From: Sepiola atlantica
Lineage: Eukaryota > Mollusca > Cephalopoda > Sepiida > Sepiolidae
Assembly: GCA_963556195.1 (NCBI GenBank)
Contig: OY744535.1
Span: forward strand, 97,265,353 to 97,329,352
Length of the DNA: 64,000 nt
Direction: 5' to 3'
Below the pieces are notes generated by a model. That model did not search any database. It worked only from the letters and a program-made list of their open reading frames with translations, and was not told where the DNA came from. Position numbers and translations under genes: made by a program. This document shows positions 38,001 through 53,610 of the stretch, piece by piece. Positions within the stretch are counted from its first letter, which is position 1. Each line of letters starts with the position of its first letter.

Positions 38001-40600
38001 ACTGTCACTAAATGTGTTGTTAATTCTAACATGACTTTTAGCATTTCTGTACATTGCTTGAACAACCTTTACCAACCACTTGTTAGCCCCTAGTTTATGC
38101 AAAGTCTACCAAACAATTTTAAATTTAAACTGTCACTAAATGTGCTGTTAATTCTAACATGACTTTGAGCATTTCTGTACATTGCTTGAACAACCTTCAC
38201 CAACCACTTGTTAGCCCCTAGTTTATGCAAAGCCCACCAAACAATTTTAAATTTAAACTGTCACTAAATGTGCTGTTAATTCTAACATGACTTTGAGCAT
38301 TTCTGTACATTGCTTGAACAACCTTCACCAACAACTTGTTAGCCCCTAGTTTATGCAAAGCCCACCAAACAATTTTTAATTTAAACTGTCACTAAATGTG
38401 CTGTTAATTCTAACATGACTTTGAGCATTTCTGTACATCGCTTGAACAACCTTCACCAACCACTTGTTAGCCCATAGTTTATGCAAAGCCCACCAAATAA
38501 TTTTAAATTTAAACTGTCACTAAATGTGCTGTTAATTCTAACATGACTTTGAGCATTTCTGTACACTGCTTGAACAACCTTCACCAACCACTTGTTAGCC
38601 CCTAGTTTATGCAAAGCCCACCAAACAATTTTAAATTTAAACTGTCACTAAATGTGCTGTTAATTCTAACATGACTTTGAGCATTTCTGTACATTGCTTG
38701 AACAACCTTCACCAACCACTTGTTAGCCCCTAGTTTATGCAAAGCCCACCAAACAATTTAAAATTTAAACTGTCACTAAATGTGCTGTTAATTCTAACAT
38801 GACTTTGAGCATTTCTGTACATTGCTTGAACAACCTTCACCAACCACTTGTTAGCCCCTAGTTTATGCAAAGCCCACCAAACAATTTTAAATTTAAACTG
38901 TCACTAAATGTGCTGTTAATTCTAACATGACTTTGAGCATTTCTGTACATTGCTTGAACAACCTTCACCAACCACTTGTTAGCCCCTAGTTTATGCAAAG
39001 CCCACAGAACAATTTTAAATTTAAACTGTCACTAAATGTGCTGTTAATTCTAACATGACTTTGAGCATTTCTGTACATTGCTTGAACAACCTTCACCAAC
39101 CACTTGTTAGCCCCTAGTTTATGCAAAGCCCACCAAACAATTTTAAATTTAAACTGTCACTAAATGTGCTGTTAATTCTAACATGACTTTGAGCATTTCT
39201 GTACATTGCTTGAACAACCTTCACCAACCACTTGTTAGCCCCTAGTTTATGCAAAGCCCACCAAACAATTTTAAATTTAAACTGTCACTAAATGTGCTGT
39301 TAATTCTAACATGACTTTGAGCATTTCTGTACATTGCTTGAACAACCTTCACCAACCACTTGTTAGCCCCTAGTTTATGCAAAGCCCACCAAACAATTTT
39401 AAATTTAAACTGTCACTAAATGTGCTGTTAATTCTAACATGACTTTGAGCATTTCTGTACATTGCTTGAACAACCTTCACCAACCACTTGTTAGCCCCTA
39501 GTTTATGCAAAGCCCACCAAACAATTTTAAATTTAAACTGTCACTAAATGTGCTGTTAATTCTAACATGACTTTGAGCATTTCTGTACATTGCTTGAACA
39601 ACCTTCACCAACCACTTGTTAGCCCCTAGTTTATGCAAAGCCCACCAAACAATTTTAAATTTAAACTGTCACTAAATGTGCTGTTAATTCTAACATGACT
39701 TTGAGCATTTCTGTACATTGCTTGAACAACCTTCACCAACCACTTGTTAGCCCCTAGTTTATGCAAAGCCCACAAAACAATTTTAAATTTAAACTGTCAC
39801 TAAATGTGCTGTTAATTCTAACATGACTTTGAGCATATCTGTACATTGCTTGAACAACCTTCACCAACCACTTGTTAGCCCCTAGTTTATGCAAAGCCCA
39901 CCAAACAATTTTAAATTTAAACTGTCACTAAATGTGCTGTTAATTCTAACATGACTTTGAGCATTTCTGTACATTGCTTGAACAACCTTCACCAACCACT
40001 TGTTAGCCCCTAGTTTATGCAAAGCCCACCAAACAATTTTAAATTAAACTGTCACAAAATGCGCTGTTAATTCTAACATGACTTTGAGCATATCTGTACA
40101 TTGCTTGAACAACCTTCACCAACCACTTGTTAGCCCCTAGTTTATGCAAAGCCCACCAAACAATTTTAAATTTAAACTGTCACTAAATGTGCTGTTAATT
40201 CTAACATGACTTTGAGCATTTCTGTACATTGCTTGAACAACCTTCACCAACCACTTGTTAGCCCCTAGTTTATGCAAAGCCGACCAAACAATTTAAAATT
40301 TAAGCTGTCACTAAATGTGCTGTTAATTCTAACATGACTTTGAGCATTTCTGTACATTGCTTGAACAACCTTTACCAACCACTTGTTAGCCCCTAGTTTA
40401 TGCAAAGCCCACCAAACAATTTTAAATTTAAACTGTCACTAAATGTGCTGTTAATTCTAACATGACTTTGAGCATTTCTGTACATTGCTTGAACAAATTT
40501 CACCAACCACTTGTTAGCCCCTAGTTTATGCAAAGCCCACCAAACAATTTTAAATTAAAACTGTCACTAAATGTGCTGTTAATTCTAACATGACTTTTAG

Positions 40601-43600
40601 TATTTCTGTACATTGCTTAGACAACCTTTACCAACCACTTGTTAGCCCCTAGTTTATGCAAAGCCCACCAAACAATTTTAAATTTAAACTGTCACTAAAT
40701 GTGCTGTTAATTCTAACATGCCCTTGAGCATTTCTGTACATTGCTTGAACAACCTTCACCAACCACTTGTTAGCCCCTAGTTTATGCAAAGCCCACCAAA
40801 CAATTTTAAATTTAAACTGTCACTAAATGTGCTGGTAATTCTAACATGACTTTGAGCATTTCTGTACATCGCTTGAACAACCTTCACCAACCACTTGTTG
40901 GCCCCGAGTTTATGCAAAGCCCACCAAATAATTTTAAATTTAAACTGTCACTAAATGTGCTGGTAATTCTAACATGACTTTGAGCATTTCTGTACATTGC
41001 TTGAACAACCTTTACCAACCACTTGTTAGCCCCTAGTTTATGCAAAGCCCACCAAATAATTTTAAATTTAAACTGTCACTAAATGTGCTGGTAATTATAA
41101 CATGACTTTGAGCATTTCTGTACATTGCTTGAACAACCTTTACCAACCACTTGTTAGCCCCTAGTTTATGCAAAGCCCACCAAATAATTTTAAATTTAAA
41201 CTGTCACTAAATGTGCTGGTAATTCTAACATGACTTTGAGCATTTCTGTACATTGCTTGAACAACCTTTACCAACCACTTGTTAGCCCCTAGTTTATGCA
41301 AAGCCCACCAATTAATTTTAAATTTAAACTGTCACTAAATGTGCTGGTAATTCTAACATGACTTTGAGCATTTCTGTACATTGCTTGAACAACCTTTACC
41401 AACCACTTGTTAGCCCCTAGTTCATGCAAAGCCCACCAAATAATTTTAAATTTAAACTGTCACTAAATGTGCTGGTAATTCTAACATGACTTTGAGCATT
41501 TCTGTACATTGCTTGAACAACCTTTACCAACTACATGTTAGCCCCTAGTTTATGCAAAGCCCACCAAATAATTTTAAATTTAAACTGTCACTAAATGTGC
41601 TGGTAATTCTAATCTGACTTTGAGCATTTCTGTACATTGCTTGAACAACCTTTACCAACCACTTGTTAGCCCCTAGTTTATGCAAAGCCCACCAAACAAT
41701 TTTAAATTTAAGCTGTCACTAAATGTGCTGTTAATTCTAACATGACTTTTAGCATTCTGTACATTGCTTGAACAACTTTCACCAACCACTTGTTAGCCCC
41801 TAGTTAATGCAAAGCCCACCAAACAATTTTAAATTTAAACTGTCACTAAATGTGCTGTTAATTCTAACATGACTTTGAGCATTTCTGTACATTGCTTGAA
41901 CAAATTTCACCAACCACTTGTTAGCCCCTAGTTTATGCACCGCCCACCAAACAATTTTAAATTTAAGCTGTCACCAAATGTGCTGTTAGTTCTAACAGGA
42001 CTTTTAGCATTTCTGTACATTGCTTGAACAACCTTTACCCACCACTTGTTAGCCCCTAGTTTATGCAAAGCCCACCAAACAATTTTAAATTTAAGCTGTC
42101 ACTAAATGTGCTGTTAATTCTAACATGACTTTGAGCATTTCTGTACATTGCCGGAACAACCTTTACCAACCACTTGTTAGCCCCTAGTTTATGCAAAGCC
42201 CACCAAACAATTTTAAATTTAAGCTGTCACTAAATGTGCTGTTAATTCTAACATGACTTTTAGCATTTCTGTACATTGCTTGAACAACCTTCACCAACCA
42301 CTTGTTAGCCCCTAGTTTATGCAAAGCCCACCAAACAATTTTAAATTTAAACTGTCACTAAATGTGCTGTTAATTCTAACATGACTTTGAGCATTTCTGT
42401 ACATTGCTTGAACAACCTTCACCAACCACTTGTTAGCCCCTAGTTTATGCAAAGCCCACCAAACAATTTAAAATTTGAGCTGTCACTAAATGTGCTGTTA
42501 ATTCTAACATGACTTTGAGCATTTCTGTACATTGCTTGAACAACCTTTACCAACCACTTGTTAGCCCCTAGTTTATGCAAAGCCCACCAAACAATTTTAA
42601 ATTTAAACTGTCACTAAATGTGCTGTTAATTCTAACATGACTTTGAGCATTTCTGTACATTGCTTGAACAAATTTCACCAACCACTTGTTAGCCCCTAGT
42701 TTATGCAAAGCCCACCAAACAATTTTAAATTAAAACTGTCACTAAATGTGCTGTTAATTCTAACATGACTTTTAGTATTTCTGTACATTGCTTAGACAAC
42801 CTTTACCAACCATTTGTTAGCCCCTAGTTTATGCAAAGCCCACCAAACAATTTTAAATTTAAACTGTCACTAAATGTGCTGTTAATTCTAACATGACCTT
42901 GAGCATTTCTGTACATCGCTTGAACAACCTTCACCAACCACTTGTTGGCCCCGAGTTTATGCAAAGCCCACCAAATAATTTTAAATTTAAACTGTCACTA
43001 AATGTGCTGGTAATTCTAACATGACTTTGAGCATTTCTGTACATTGCTTGAACAACCTTTACCAACCACTTGTTAGCCCCTAGTTTATGCAAAGCCCACC
43101 AAATAATTTTAAATTTAAACTGTCACTAAATGTGCTGGTAATTCTAACATGACTTTGAGCATTTCTGTACATTGCTTGAACAACCTTTACCAACCACTTG
43201 TTAGCCCCTAGTTTATGCAAAGCCCACCAAATAATTTTAAATTTAAACTGTCACTAAATGTGCTGGTAATTCTAACATGACTTTGAGCATTTCTGTACAT
43301 TGCTTGAACAACCTTTACCAACCACTTGTTAGCCCCTAGTTTATGCAAAGCCCACCAAATAATTTTAAATTTAAACTGTCACTAAATGTGCTGGTAATTC
43401 TAACATGACTTTGAGCATTTCTGTACATTGCTTGAACAACCTTTACCAACCACTTGTTAGCCCCTAGTTCATGCAAAGCCCACCAAATAATTTTAAATTT
43501 AAACTGTCACTAAATGTGCTGGTAATTCTAACATGACTTTGAGCATTTCTGTACATTGCTTGAACAACCTTTACCAACTACATGTTAGCCCCTAGTTTAT

Positions 43601-45450
43601 GCAAAGCCCACCAAATAATTTTAAATTTAAACTGTCACTAAATGTGCTGGTAATTCTAATCTGACTTTGAGCATTTCTGTACATTGCTTGAACAACCTTT
43701 ACCAACCACTTGTTAGCCCCTAGTTTATGCACCGCCCACCAAACAATTTTAAATTTAAGCTGTCACCAAATGTGCTGTTAATTCTAACAGGACTTTTAGC
43801 ATTTCTGTACATTGCTTGAACAACCTTTACCCACCACTTGTTAGCCCCTAGTTTATGCAAAGCCCACCAAACAATTTTAAATTTAAGCTGTCACTAAATG
43901 TGCTGTTAATTCTAACATGACTTTGAGCATTTCTGTACATTGCCGGAACAACCTTTACCAACCACTTGTTAGCCCCTAGTTTATGCAAAGCCCACCAAAC
44001 AATTTTAAATTTAAGCTGTCACTAAATGTGTTGTTAATTCTAACATGACTTTTAGCATTTCTGTACATTGCTTGAACAACCTTCACCAACCACTTGTTAG
44101 CCCCTAGTTTATGCAAAGCCCACCAAACAATTTTAAATTTAAACTGTCACTAAATGTGCTGTTAATTCTAACATGACTTTGAGCATTTCTGTACATTGCT
44201 TGAACAACCTTCACCAACCACTTGTTAGCCCCTAGTTTATGCAAAGCCCACCAAACAATTTAAAATTTGAGCTGTCACTAAATGTGCTGTTAATTCTAAC
44301 ATGACTTTGAGCATTTCTGTACATTGCTTGAACAACCTTTACCAACCACTTGTTAGCCCCTAGTTTATGCAAAGCCCACCAAACAATTTTAAATTTAAAC
44401 TGTCACTAAATGTGCTGTTAATTCTAACATGACTTTGAGCATTTCTGTACATTGCTTGAACAAATTTCACCAACAACTTGTTAGCCCCTAGTTTATGCAA
44501 AGCCCACCAAACAATTTTAAATTAAAACTGTCACTAAATGTGCTGTTAATTCTAACATGACTTTTAGTATTTCTGTACATTGCTTAGACAACCTTTACCA
44601 ACCACTTGTTAGCCCCTAGTTTATGCAAAGCCCACCAAACAATTTTAAATTTAAACTGTCACTAAATGTGCTGTTAATTCTAACATGACCTTGAGCATTT
44701 CTGTACATCGCTTGAACAACCTTCACCAACCACTTGTTGGCCCCGAGTTTATGCAAAGCCCACCAAATAATTTTAAATTTAAACTGTCACTAAATGTGCT
44801 GGTAATTCTAACATGACTTTGAGCATTTCTGTACATTGCTTGAACAACCTTTACCAACCACTTGTTAGCCCCTAGTTTATGCAAAGCCCACCAAATAATT
44901 TTAAATTTAAACTGTCACTAAATGTGCTGGTAATTCTAACATGACTTTGAGCATTTCTGTACATTGCTTGAACAACCTTTACCAACCACTTGTTAGCCCC
45001 TAGTTAATGCAAAGCCCACCAAATAATTTTAAATTTAAACTGTCACTAAATGTGCTGGTAATTCTAACATGACTTTGAGCATTTATGTACATTGCTTGAA
45101 CAACCTTTACCAACCACTTGTTAGCCCCTAGTTTATGCAAAGCCCACCAAATAATTTTAAATTTAAACTGTCACTAAATGTGCTGGTAATTCTAACATGA
45201 CTTTGAGCATTTCTGTACATTGCTTGAACAACCTTTACCAACCACTTGTTAGCCCCTAGTTCATGCAAAGCCCACCAAATAATTTTAAATTTAAACTGTC
45301 ACTAAATGTGCTGGTAATTCTAACATGACTTTGAGCATTTCTGTACATTGCTTGAACAACCTTTACCAACTACATGTTAGCCCCTAGTTTATGCAAAGCC
45401 CACCAAATAATTTTAAATTTAAACTGTAACTAAATGTGCTGGTAATTCTA
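40601..45450. repeat. Triplicated 14-17 monomer block
   Basis: TATTTCTG (in the TTAGTATTTC variant) occurs at 40601, 42776 and 44568, and AATCTGACTT at 41611, 43658 and 45450. The second-to-third offset is 1,792 bp for both markers (exactly 14 x 128). The first-to-second offset is 2,175 and 2,047 bp (17 and 16 monomers, less 1 bp), so one monomer was gained or lost inside the first copy. Confidence 0.85.
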
Positions 45451-46220
45451 ATCTGACTTTGAGCATTTCTGTACATTGCTTGAACAACCTTTACCAACCA
45501 CTTGTTAGCCCCTAGTTTATGCAAAGCCCACCAAACAATTTTAAATTTAAGCTGTCACTAAATGTGCTGTTAATTCTAACATGACTTTTAGCATTCTGTA
45601 CATTGCTTGAACAACCTTCACCAACCACTTGTTAGCCCCTAGTTTATGCAAAGCCCACCAAACAATTTTAAATTTAAACTGTCACTAAATGTGCTGTTAA
45701 TTCTAACATGACTTTGAGCATTTCTGTACATTGCTTGAACAACCTTTACCAACCACTTGTTAGCCCCTAGTTTATGCAAAGCCCACCAAACAATTTTAAA
45801 TTTAAACTCTCACTAAATGTGCTGTTAATTCTAACATGACCTTGAGCATTTCTGTACATCGCTTGAACAACCTTCACCAACCACTTGTTGGCCCCGAGTT
45901 TATGCAAAGCCCACCAAATAATTTTAAATTTAAACTCTCACTAAATGTGCTGGTAATTCTAACATGACTTTGAGCATTTCTGTACATTGCTTGAACAACC
46001 TTTACCAACCACTTGTTAGCCCCTAGTTTATGCAAAGCCCACCAAATAATTTTAAATTTAAACTGTCACTAAATGTGCTGGTAATTCTAACATGACTTTG
46101 AGCATTTCTGTACATTGCTTGAACAACCTTCACCAACCACTTGTTAGCCCCTAGTTTATGCAAAGCCCACCAAATAATTTTAAATTTAAACTGTCACTAA
46201 ATGTGCTGGTAATTCTAACA
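40830..46220. repeat. Local satellite subfamily (ATAATTTT / GCTGGTAATT)
   Basis: In this interval many consecutive monomers carry ACCAAATAATTTT instead of ACCAAACAATTTT, together with TGCTGGTAATTC instead of TGCTGTTAATTC. The linked pair is rare or absent elsewhere (GGTAATT occurs singly near 28168, 30723 and 36737, ATAATTTT singly near 38490). This is local homogenisation, spread in step with the triplicated block. Confidence 0.75.
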
Positions 46221-49200
46221 TGACTTTGAGCATTTCTGTACATTGCTTGAACAACCTTCACCAACCACTTGTTAGCCCCTAGTTTATGCAAAGCCCACCA
46301 AACAATTTTAAATTTAAGCTGTCACTAAATGTGCTGTTAATTCTAACATTACTTTTAGCATTCTGTACATTGCTTGAACAACCTTCACCAACCACTTGTT
46401 AGCCCCTAGTTTATGCAAAGCCCACCAAACAATTTTAAATTTAAACTGTCACTAAATGTGCTGTTAATTCTAACATGACTCTGAGCATTTCTGTACATTG
46501 CTTGAACAACCTTCACCAACCACTTGTTAGCCCCTAGTTTATGCAAAGCCCACCAAACAATTTTAAATTTAAACTGTCTCTAAATGTGCTGTTAATTCTA
46601 ACATGACTTTGAGCATTTCTGTACATTGCTTGAACAACCTTCACCAACCACTTGTTAGCCCCTAGTTTATGCAAAGCCCACCAAACAATTTTAAATTAAA
46701 ACTGTCACTAAATGTGCTGTTAATTCTAACATGACTTTGAGCATTTCTGTACATTGCTTGAACAAATTTCACCAACCACTTGTTAGCCCCTAGTTTATGC
46801 AAAGCCCACCAAACAATTTTAAATTAAAACTGTCACTAAATGTGCTGTTAATTCTAACATGACTTTTAGTATTTCTGTACATTGCTTAGACAACCTTTAC
46901 CAACCACTTGTTAGCCCCTAGTTTATGCAAAGCCCACCAAACAATTTTAAATTTAAACTGTCAGTAAATGTGCTGTTAATTCTAACATGACTTTGAGCAT
47001 TTCTGTACATTGCTTGAACAACCTTCACCAAACACTTGTTAGCCCCTAGTTTATGCAAAGCCCACCAAACAATTTTAAATTTAAACTGTCACTAAATGTG
47101 CTGTTATTTCTAAAATGACTTTGAGCATTTCTGTACATTGCTTGAACAACCTTCACCAACCACTTGTTAGCCCCTAGTTTATGCAAAGCCCACCAAACAA
47201 TTTAAAATTTAAGCTGTCACTAAATGTGCTGTTAATTCTAACATGACTTTGAGCATTTCTGTACATTGCTTGAACAACCTTCACCAACCACTTGTTAGCC
47301 CCTAGTTTATGCAAAGCCCCCCAAACAATTTTAAATTAAAACTGTCACTAAATGTGCTGTTAATTCTAACATGACTTTTAGTATTTCTGTACATTGCTTA
47401 GACAACCTTTACCAACCACTTGTTAGCCCCTAGTTTATGCAAAGCCCACGAAACAATTTTAAATTTAAACTGTCACTAAATGTGCTGTTAATTCTAACAT
47501 GACTTTGAGCATTTCTGTACATCGCTTGAACAACCTTCACCAACCACTTGTTAGCCCCTAGTTTATGCAAAGCCCACCAAATAATTTTAAATTTAAACTG
47601 TCACTAAATGTGCTGGTAATTCTAACATGACTTTGAGCATTTCTGTACATTGCTTGAAAAACCTTTACCAACCACTTGTTAGCCCCTAGTTTATGCAAAG
47701 CCCACCAAACAATTTTAAATTTAAGCTGTCACTAAATGTGCTGTTAATTCTAACATGACTTTTAGCATTTCTGTACATTGCTTGAACAACCTTCACCAAC
47801 CACTTGTTAGCCCCTAGTTTATGCAAAGCCCACCAAACAATTTTAAATTTAAGCTGTCACTAAATGTGCTGTTAATTCTAACATGACTTTGAGCATTTCT
47901 GTACATTGCTTGAACAACCTTCACCAACCACTTGTTAGCCCCTAGTTTATGCAAAGCCCACCAAACAATTTTAAATTTAAACTGTCTCTAAATGTGCTGT
48001 TAATTCTAACATGACTTTGAGCATTTCTGTACATTGCTTGAACAACCTTAACCAACCACTTGTAAGCCCCGAGTTTATGCAAAGACCACCAAACAATTTT
48101 AAATTTAAACTGTCACTAAATGTGCTGTTAATTCTAACATGACTTTGAGCATTTCTGTACATTGCTTGAACAACCTTTACCAACAACTTGTTAGCCCCTA
48201 GTTTATGCAAAGCCCACCAAACAATTTTAAATTTAAAATGTCACTAAATGTGCTGTTAATTCTAACATGACTTTTAGCATTTCTGTACATTGCTTGAACA
48301 ACCTTCACCAACCACTTGTTAGCCCCTAGTTTATGCAAAGCCCACCAAACAATTTAAAATTTAAGCTGTCACTAAATGTGCTGTTAATTCTAACATGACT
48401 TAGAAAATTTCTGTACATTGCTTGAACAACGTTCACCAACCACTTGTTAGCCCCTAGTTTATGCAAAGCCCACCAAACAATTTTAAATTTAAACTGTCAC
48501 TAAATGTGCTGTTAATTCTAACATGACTTTGAGCATTTCTGTACATTGCTTGAACAACCTTCACCAACCACTTGTTAGCCCCTAGTTTATGCAAAGCCCA
48601 CCAAACAATTTTAAACTTAAACTGTCTCTAAATGTGCTGTTAATTCTAACATGACTTTGAGCATTTCTGTACATTGCTTGAACAACCTTCACCAACCACT
48701 TGTTAGCCCCTAGTTTATGCAAAGCCCACCAAACAATTTTAAATTTAAACTGTCACTAAATGTGCTGTTAATTCTAACATGACTTAGAAAATTTCTGTAC
48801 ATTGCTTTAACAACCTTCACCAACCACTTGTTAGCCCCTAGTTTATGCAAAGCCCACCAAACAATTTTAAATTTAAACTGTCACTAAATGTGCTGTTTAT
48901 TAAAACATGACTTAGAAAATTTCTGTACATTGCTTTAACAACCTTCACCAACCACTTGTAAGCCCCTAGTTTATGCAAAGCCCACCAAACAATTTTAAAT
49001 TTAAACTGTCTCTAAATGTGCTGTTAATTCTAACATGACTTTGAGCATTTCTGTACATTGCTTGAACAACCTTCACCAACCACTTGTTAGCCCCTAGTTT
49101 ATGCAAAGCCCACCAAACAATTTTAAATTTAAACTGTCTCTAAATGTGCTGTTAATTCTAACATGACTTTGAGCATTTCTGTACATTGCTTGAACAACCT

Positions 49201-49460
49201 TCACCAACCACTTGTTAGCCCCTAGTTTATGCAAAGCCCACCAAACAATTTAAAATTTAAACTGTCACTAAATGTGCTGTTAATTCTAACATGACTTAGA
49301 AAATTTCTGTACATTGCCAGAACAACCTTCACCAACCACTTGTTAGCCCTTAGTTTATGCAAAGCACACCAAACAATTTTAAATTTAAACTGTCACTAAA
49401 TGTGCTGTTAATTCTAACATGACTTTGAGCATTTCTGTACATTGCTTTAACAACCTTCAC

Positions 49461-50613
49461 TAACCACTTGTAAGCCCCTAGTTTATGCAAAGCCCACCAA
49501 ACAATTTTAAATTTAAACTGTCACTAAATGTGCTGTTAATTCTAACATGACTTTGAGCATTTCTGTACATTGCTTGAACAACCTTTACCACCTACTTGTT
49601 AGCCCCTAGTTTATGCAAAGCCCACCAAACAATTTTAAATTTAAGCTGTCACTAAATGTGCTGTTAATTCTAACATGACTTTGAGCATTTCTGTACATTG
49701 CTTTAACAACCTTCACCAACCACTTGTTAGCCCCTAGTTTATGCAAAGCCCACCAAACAATTTTAAATTTAAGCTGTCACTAAATGTGCTGTTAATTCTA
49801 ACATGACTTTGAGCATTTCTGTACATTGCTTTAACAACCTTCACCAACCACTTGTTAGCCCCTAGTTTATGCAAAGCCCACCAAACAATTTTAAATTTAA
49901 GCTGTCACTAAATGTGCTGTTAATTCTAACATGACTTTGAGCATTTCTGTACATTGCTTTAACAACCTTCACCAACCACTTGTTAGCCCCGAGTTTATGC
50001 AAAGCCAACCAAACAATTTTAAATTTAAGCTGTCACTAAATGTGCTGTTAATTCTAACATGACCTTTAGCATTTCTGTACATTGCTTGAACAACCTTCAC
50101 CAACCACTTGTAAGCCCCGAGTTTATGCAAAGACCACCAAAAAATTTTAAATTTAAACTGTCACTAAATGTGCTGTTAATTCTAACATGACTTTGAGCAT
50201 TTCTGTACATTGCTTGAACAACCTTCACCAACCACTTGTTAGCCCCTAGTTTATGCAAAGCCCACCAAACAATTTAAAATTTAAGCTGTCACTAAATGTG
50301 CTGTTAATTCTAACATGACTTTGAGCATTTCTGCACATTGCTTGAACAACCTTTACCAACCACTTGTTAGCCCCTAGTTTATGCAAAGCCCACCAAACAA
50401 TTTTAAATTTAAACTGTCACTAAATGTGCTATTTATTCTAACATGACTTAGAAAATTTCTGTACATTGCTTTAACAACCTTCACCAACCACTTGTTAGCC
50501 CCTAGTTTATGCAAAGCCCACCAAACAATTTTAAATTTAAACTGTCACTAAATGTGCTGTTAATTCTAACATGACTTTGAGCATTTCTGTACATTGCTTT
50601 AACAACCTTCACT
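49461..50613. repeat. 9-monomer higher-order repeat
   Basis: The CTTCACTAACCACTTGTAAG variant recurs with TAACC at 49461 and 50613, an offset of 1,152 bp (exactly 9 x 128). A run of CTTTAACAACC monomers follows in both copies. The ACTTAGAAAATTTC variant marks the same neighbourhood (about 48783-50447). Confidence 0.7.
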
Positions 50614-53610
50614 AACCACTTGTAAGCCCCTAGTTTATGCAAAGCCCACCAAACAATTTTAAATTTAAACTGTCACTAAATGTGCTGTTAATTCTAACAT
50701 GACTTTGAGCATTTCTGTACATTGCTTGAACAACCTTTACCAACCACTTGTTAGCCCCTAGTTTATGCAAAGCCCACCAAACAATTTTAAATTTAAGCTG
50801 TCACTAAATGTGCTGTTAATTCTAACATGACATTGAGCATTTCTGTACATTGCTTTAACAACCTTCACCAACCACTTGTTAGCCCCTAGTTTATGCAAAG
50901 CCCACCAAACAATTTTAAATTTAAGCTGTCACTAAATGTGCTGTTAATTCTAACATGACTTTGAGCATTTCTGTACATTGCTTTAACAACCTTCACCAAC
51001 CACTTGTTAGCCCCTAGTTTATGCAAAGCCCACCAAACAATTTTAAATTTAAGCTGTCACTAAATGTGCTGTTAATTCTAACATGACTTTGAGCATTTCT
51101 GTACATTGCTTTAACAACCTTCACCAACCACTTGTTAGCCCCGAGTTTATGCAAAGCCCACCAAACAATTTTAAATTTAAGCTGTCACTAAATGTGCTGT
51201 TAATTCTAACATGACTTTGAGCATTTCTGTACATTGCTTGAACAACCTTCACCAACCACTTGTTAGCCCCTAGTTTATGCAAAGCCCACCAAACAATTTA
51301 AAATTTAAGCTGTCACTAAATGTGCTGTTAATTCTAACATGACTTTGAGCATTTCTGCACATTGCTTGAACAACCTTTACCAACCACTTGTTAGCCCCTA
51401 GTTTATGCAAAGCCCACCAAACAATTTTAAATTTAAACTGTCACTAAATGTGCTATTAATTCTAACATGACTTTGAGCATTTCTGTACATTGCTTGAACA
51501 AATTTCACCAACCACTTGTTAGCCCCTAGTTTATGCAAAGCCCACCAAACAATTTTAAATTAAAACTGTCACTAAATGTGCTGTTAATTCTAACATGACT
51601 TTTAGTATTTCTGTACATTGCTTAGACAACCTTTACCAACCACTTGTTAGCCCCTAGTTTATGCAAAGCCCACCAAACAATTTTAAATTTAAACTGTCAC
51701 TAAATGTGCTGTTAATTCTAACTTGACTTTAAGCATTTCTGTACATCGCTTAAACAACCTTCGCCAACCACTTGTTAGCCCCTAGTTTATGCAAAGCCCT
51801 CCAAATAATTTTAAATTTAAACTGTCACTAAATGTGCTGTTAATTCTAACATGACTTTGAGCATTTCTGTACATTGCTTGAACAACCTTTACCAACCACT
51901 TGTTGGCCCCTAGTTTATGCAAAGCCCACCAAACAATTTTAAATTTAAGCTGTCACTAAATGTGCTGTTAATTCTAACATGACTTTGAGCATTTCTGTAC
52001 ATTGCTTGAACAACCTTCACCAACCACTTGTTAGCCCCTAGTTTATGCAAAGCCCACCAAAAAATTTAAATTTTAAACTGTCACTAAATGTGCTGTTAAT
52101 TCTAACATGACTGTGAGCATTTCTGTACATTGCTTGAACAACCTTCACCAACCACTTGTTAGCCCCTAGTTTATGCAAAGCCCACCAAACAATTTTAAAT
52201 TTAAACTGTCACTAAATGTGCTGTTAATTCTAACATGACTTTGAGCATTTCTGTACATCGCTTGAACAACCTTCACCAACCACTATTTGGCCCCGAGTTT
52301 ATGCAAAGCCCACCAAACAATTTTAAATTTAAACTGTCACTAAATGTGCTGTTAATTCTAACATGACTTTGAGCATTTCTGTACATTGCTTGAACAACCT
52401 TCACCAACCACTTGTTAGCCCCTAGTTTATGCAAAGCCCACCAAACAATTTTAAATTTAAACTGTCACTAAATGTGCTGTTAATTCTAACATGACTTTGA
52501 GCATTTCTGTACATTGCTTTAACAACCTTCACCAACCACTTGTTAGCTTCTAGTTTATGCAAAGCCCACCAAACAATTTTAAATTTAAACTGTCACTAAA
52601 TGTGCTGTTAATTCTAACATGACTTTGAGCATTTCTGTACATTGCTTGAACAACCTTCACCAACCACTTGTTAGCCCATAGTTTATGCAAAGCGTACCAA
52701 ACAATTTAAAATTATAACTGTCACTAAATGTGCTGTTAATTCTAACATGACTTTGAGCATTTCTGTACATTGCTTGACCAACCTTCACCAACCACTTGTA
52801 AGGCCCTAGTTTATGCAAAGCCCACCAAACAATTTTAAATTTAACCTGTCACTAAATGTGCTGTTTATTCTAACATGACTGTGAGCATTTCTGTACATTG
52901 CTTGAACAACCTTAACCAACCACTTGTTGGCCCCGAGTTTATGCAAAGCCCACCAAACAATTTTAAATTTAAACTGTCACTAAATGTGCTGTTAATTCTA
53001 ACATGACTTTGAGCATTTCTGTACATTGCTTGAACAACCTTCACCAACCACTTGTTAGCCCCTAGTTTATGCAAAGCCCACCAAACAATTTTAAATTTAA
53101 ACTGTCACTAAATGTGCTGTTAATTCTAACATGACTTTTAGCATTTCTGTACATTGCTTGAACAACCTTCACCAACCACTTGTTAGCCCCTAGTTTATGC
53201 AAAGCGTACCAAACAATTTTAAATTTAAACTGTCACTAAATGTGCTGTTAATTCTAACATGACTTTGAGAATTTCTGTACATTGCTTGAACAACCTTCAC
53301 CAACCACTTGTTAGCTTCTAGTTTATGCAAAGCCCACCAAACAATTTTAAATTTAAACTGTCACTAAATGTGCTGTTAATTCTAACATGACTTTTAGCAT
53401 TTCTGTACATTGCTTGAACAACCTTCACCAACCACTTGTTAGCCCATAGTTTATGCAAAGCGTACCAAACAATTTTAAATTTAAACTGTCACTAAATGTG
53501 CTGTTAATTCTAACATGACTTTGAGCATTTCTGTACATTGCTTGAACAAATTTCACCAACCACTTGTAAGGCCCTAGTTTATGCAAAGCCCACCAAACAA
53601 TTTTAAATTC

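Noticed and set aside
47977..48210. 77-codon frame in the satellite
   Set aside because: It spans two monomers with a frame change at the joint. It is RT-derived by descent, not a selected gene. The same applies to 52865-53074.
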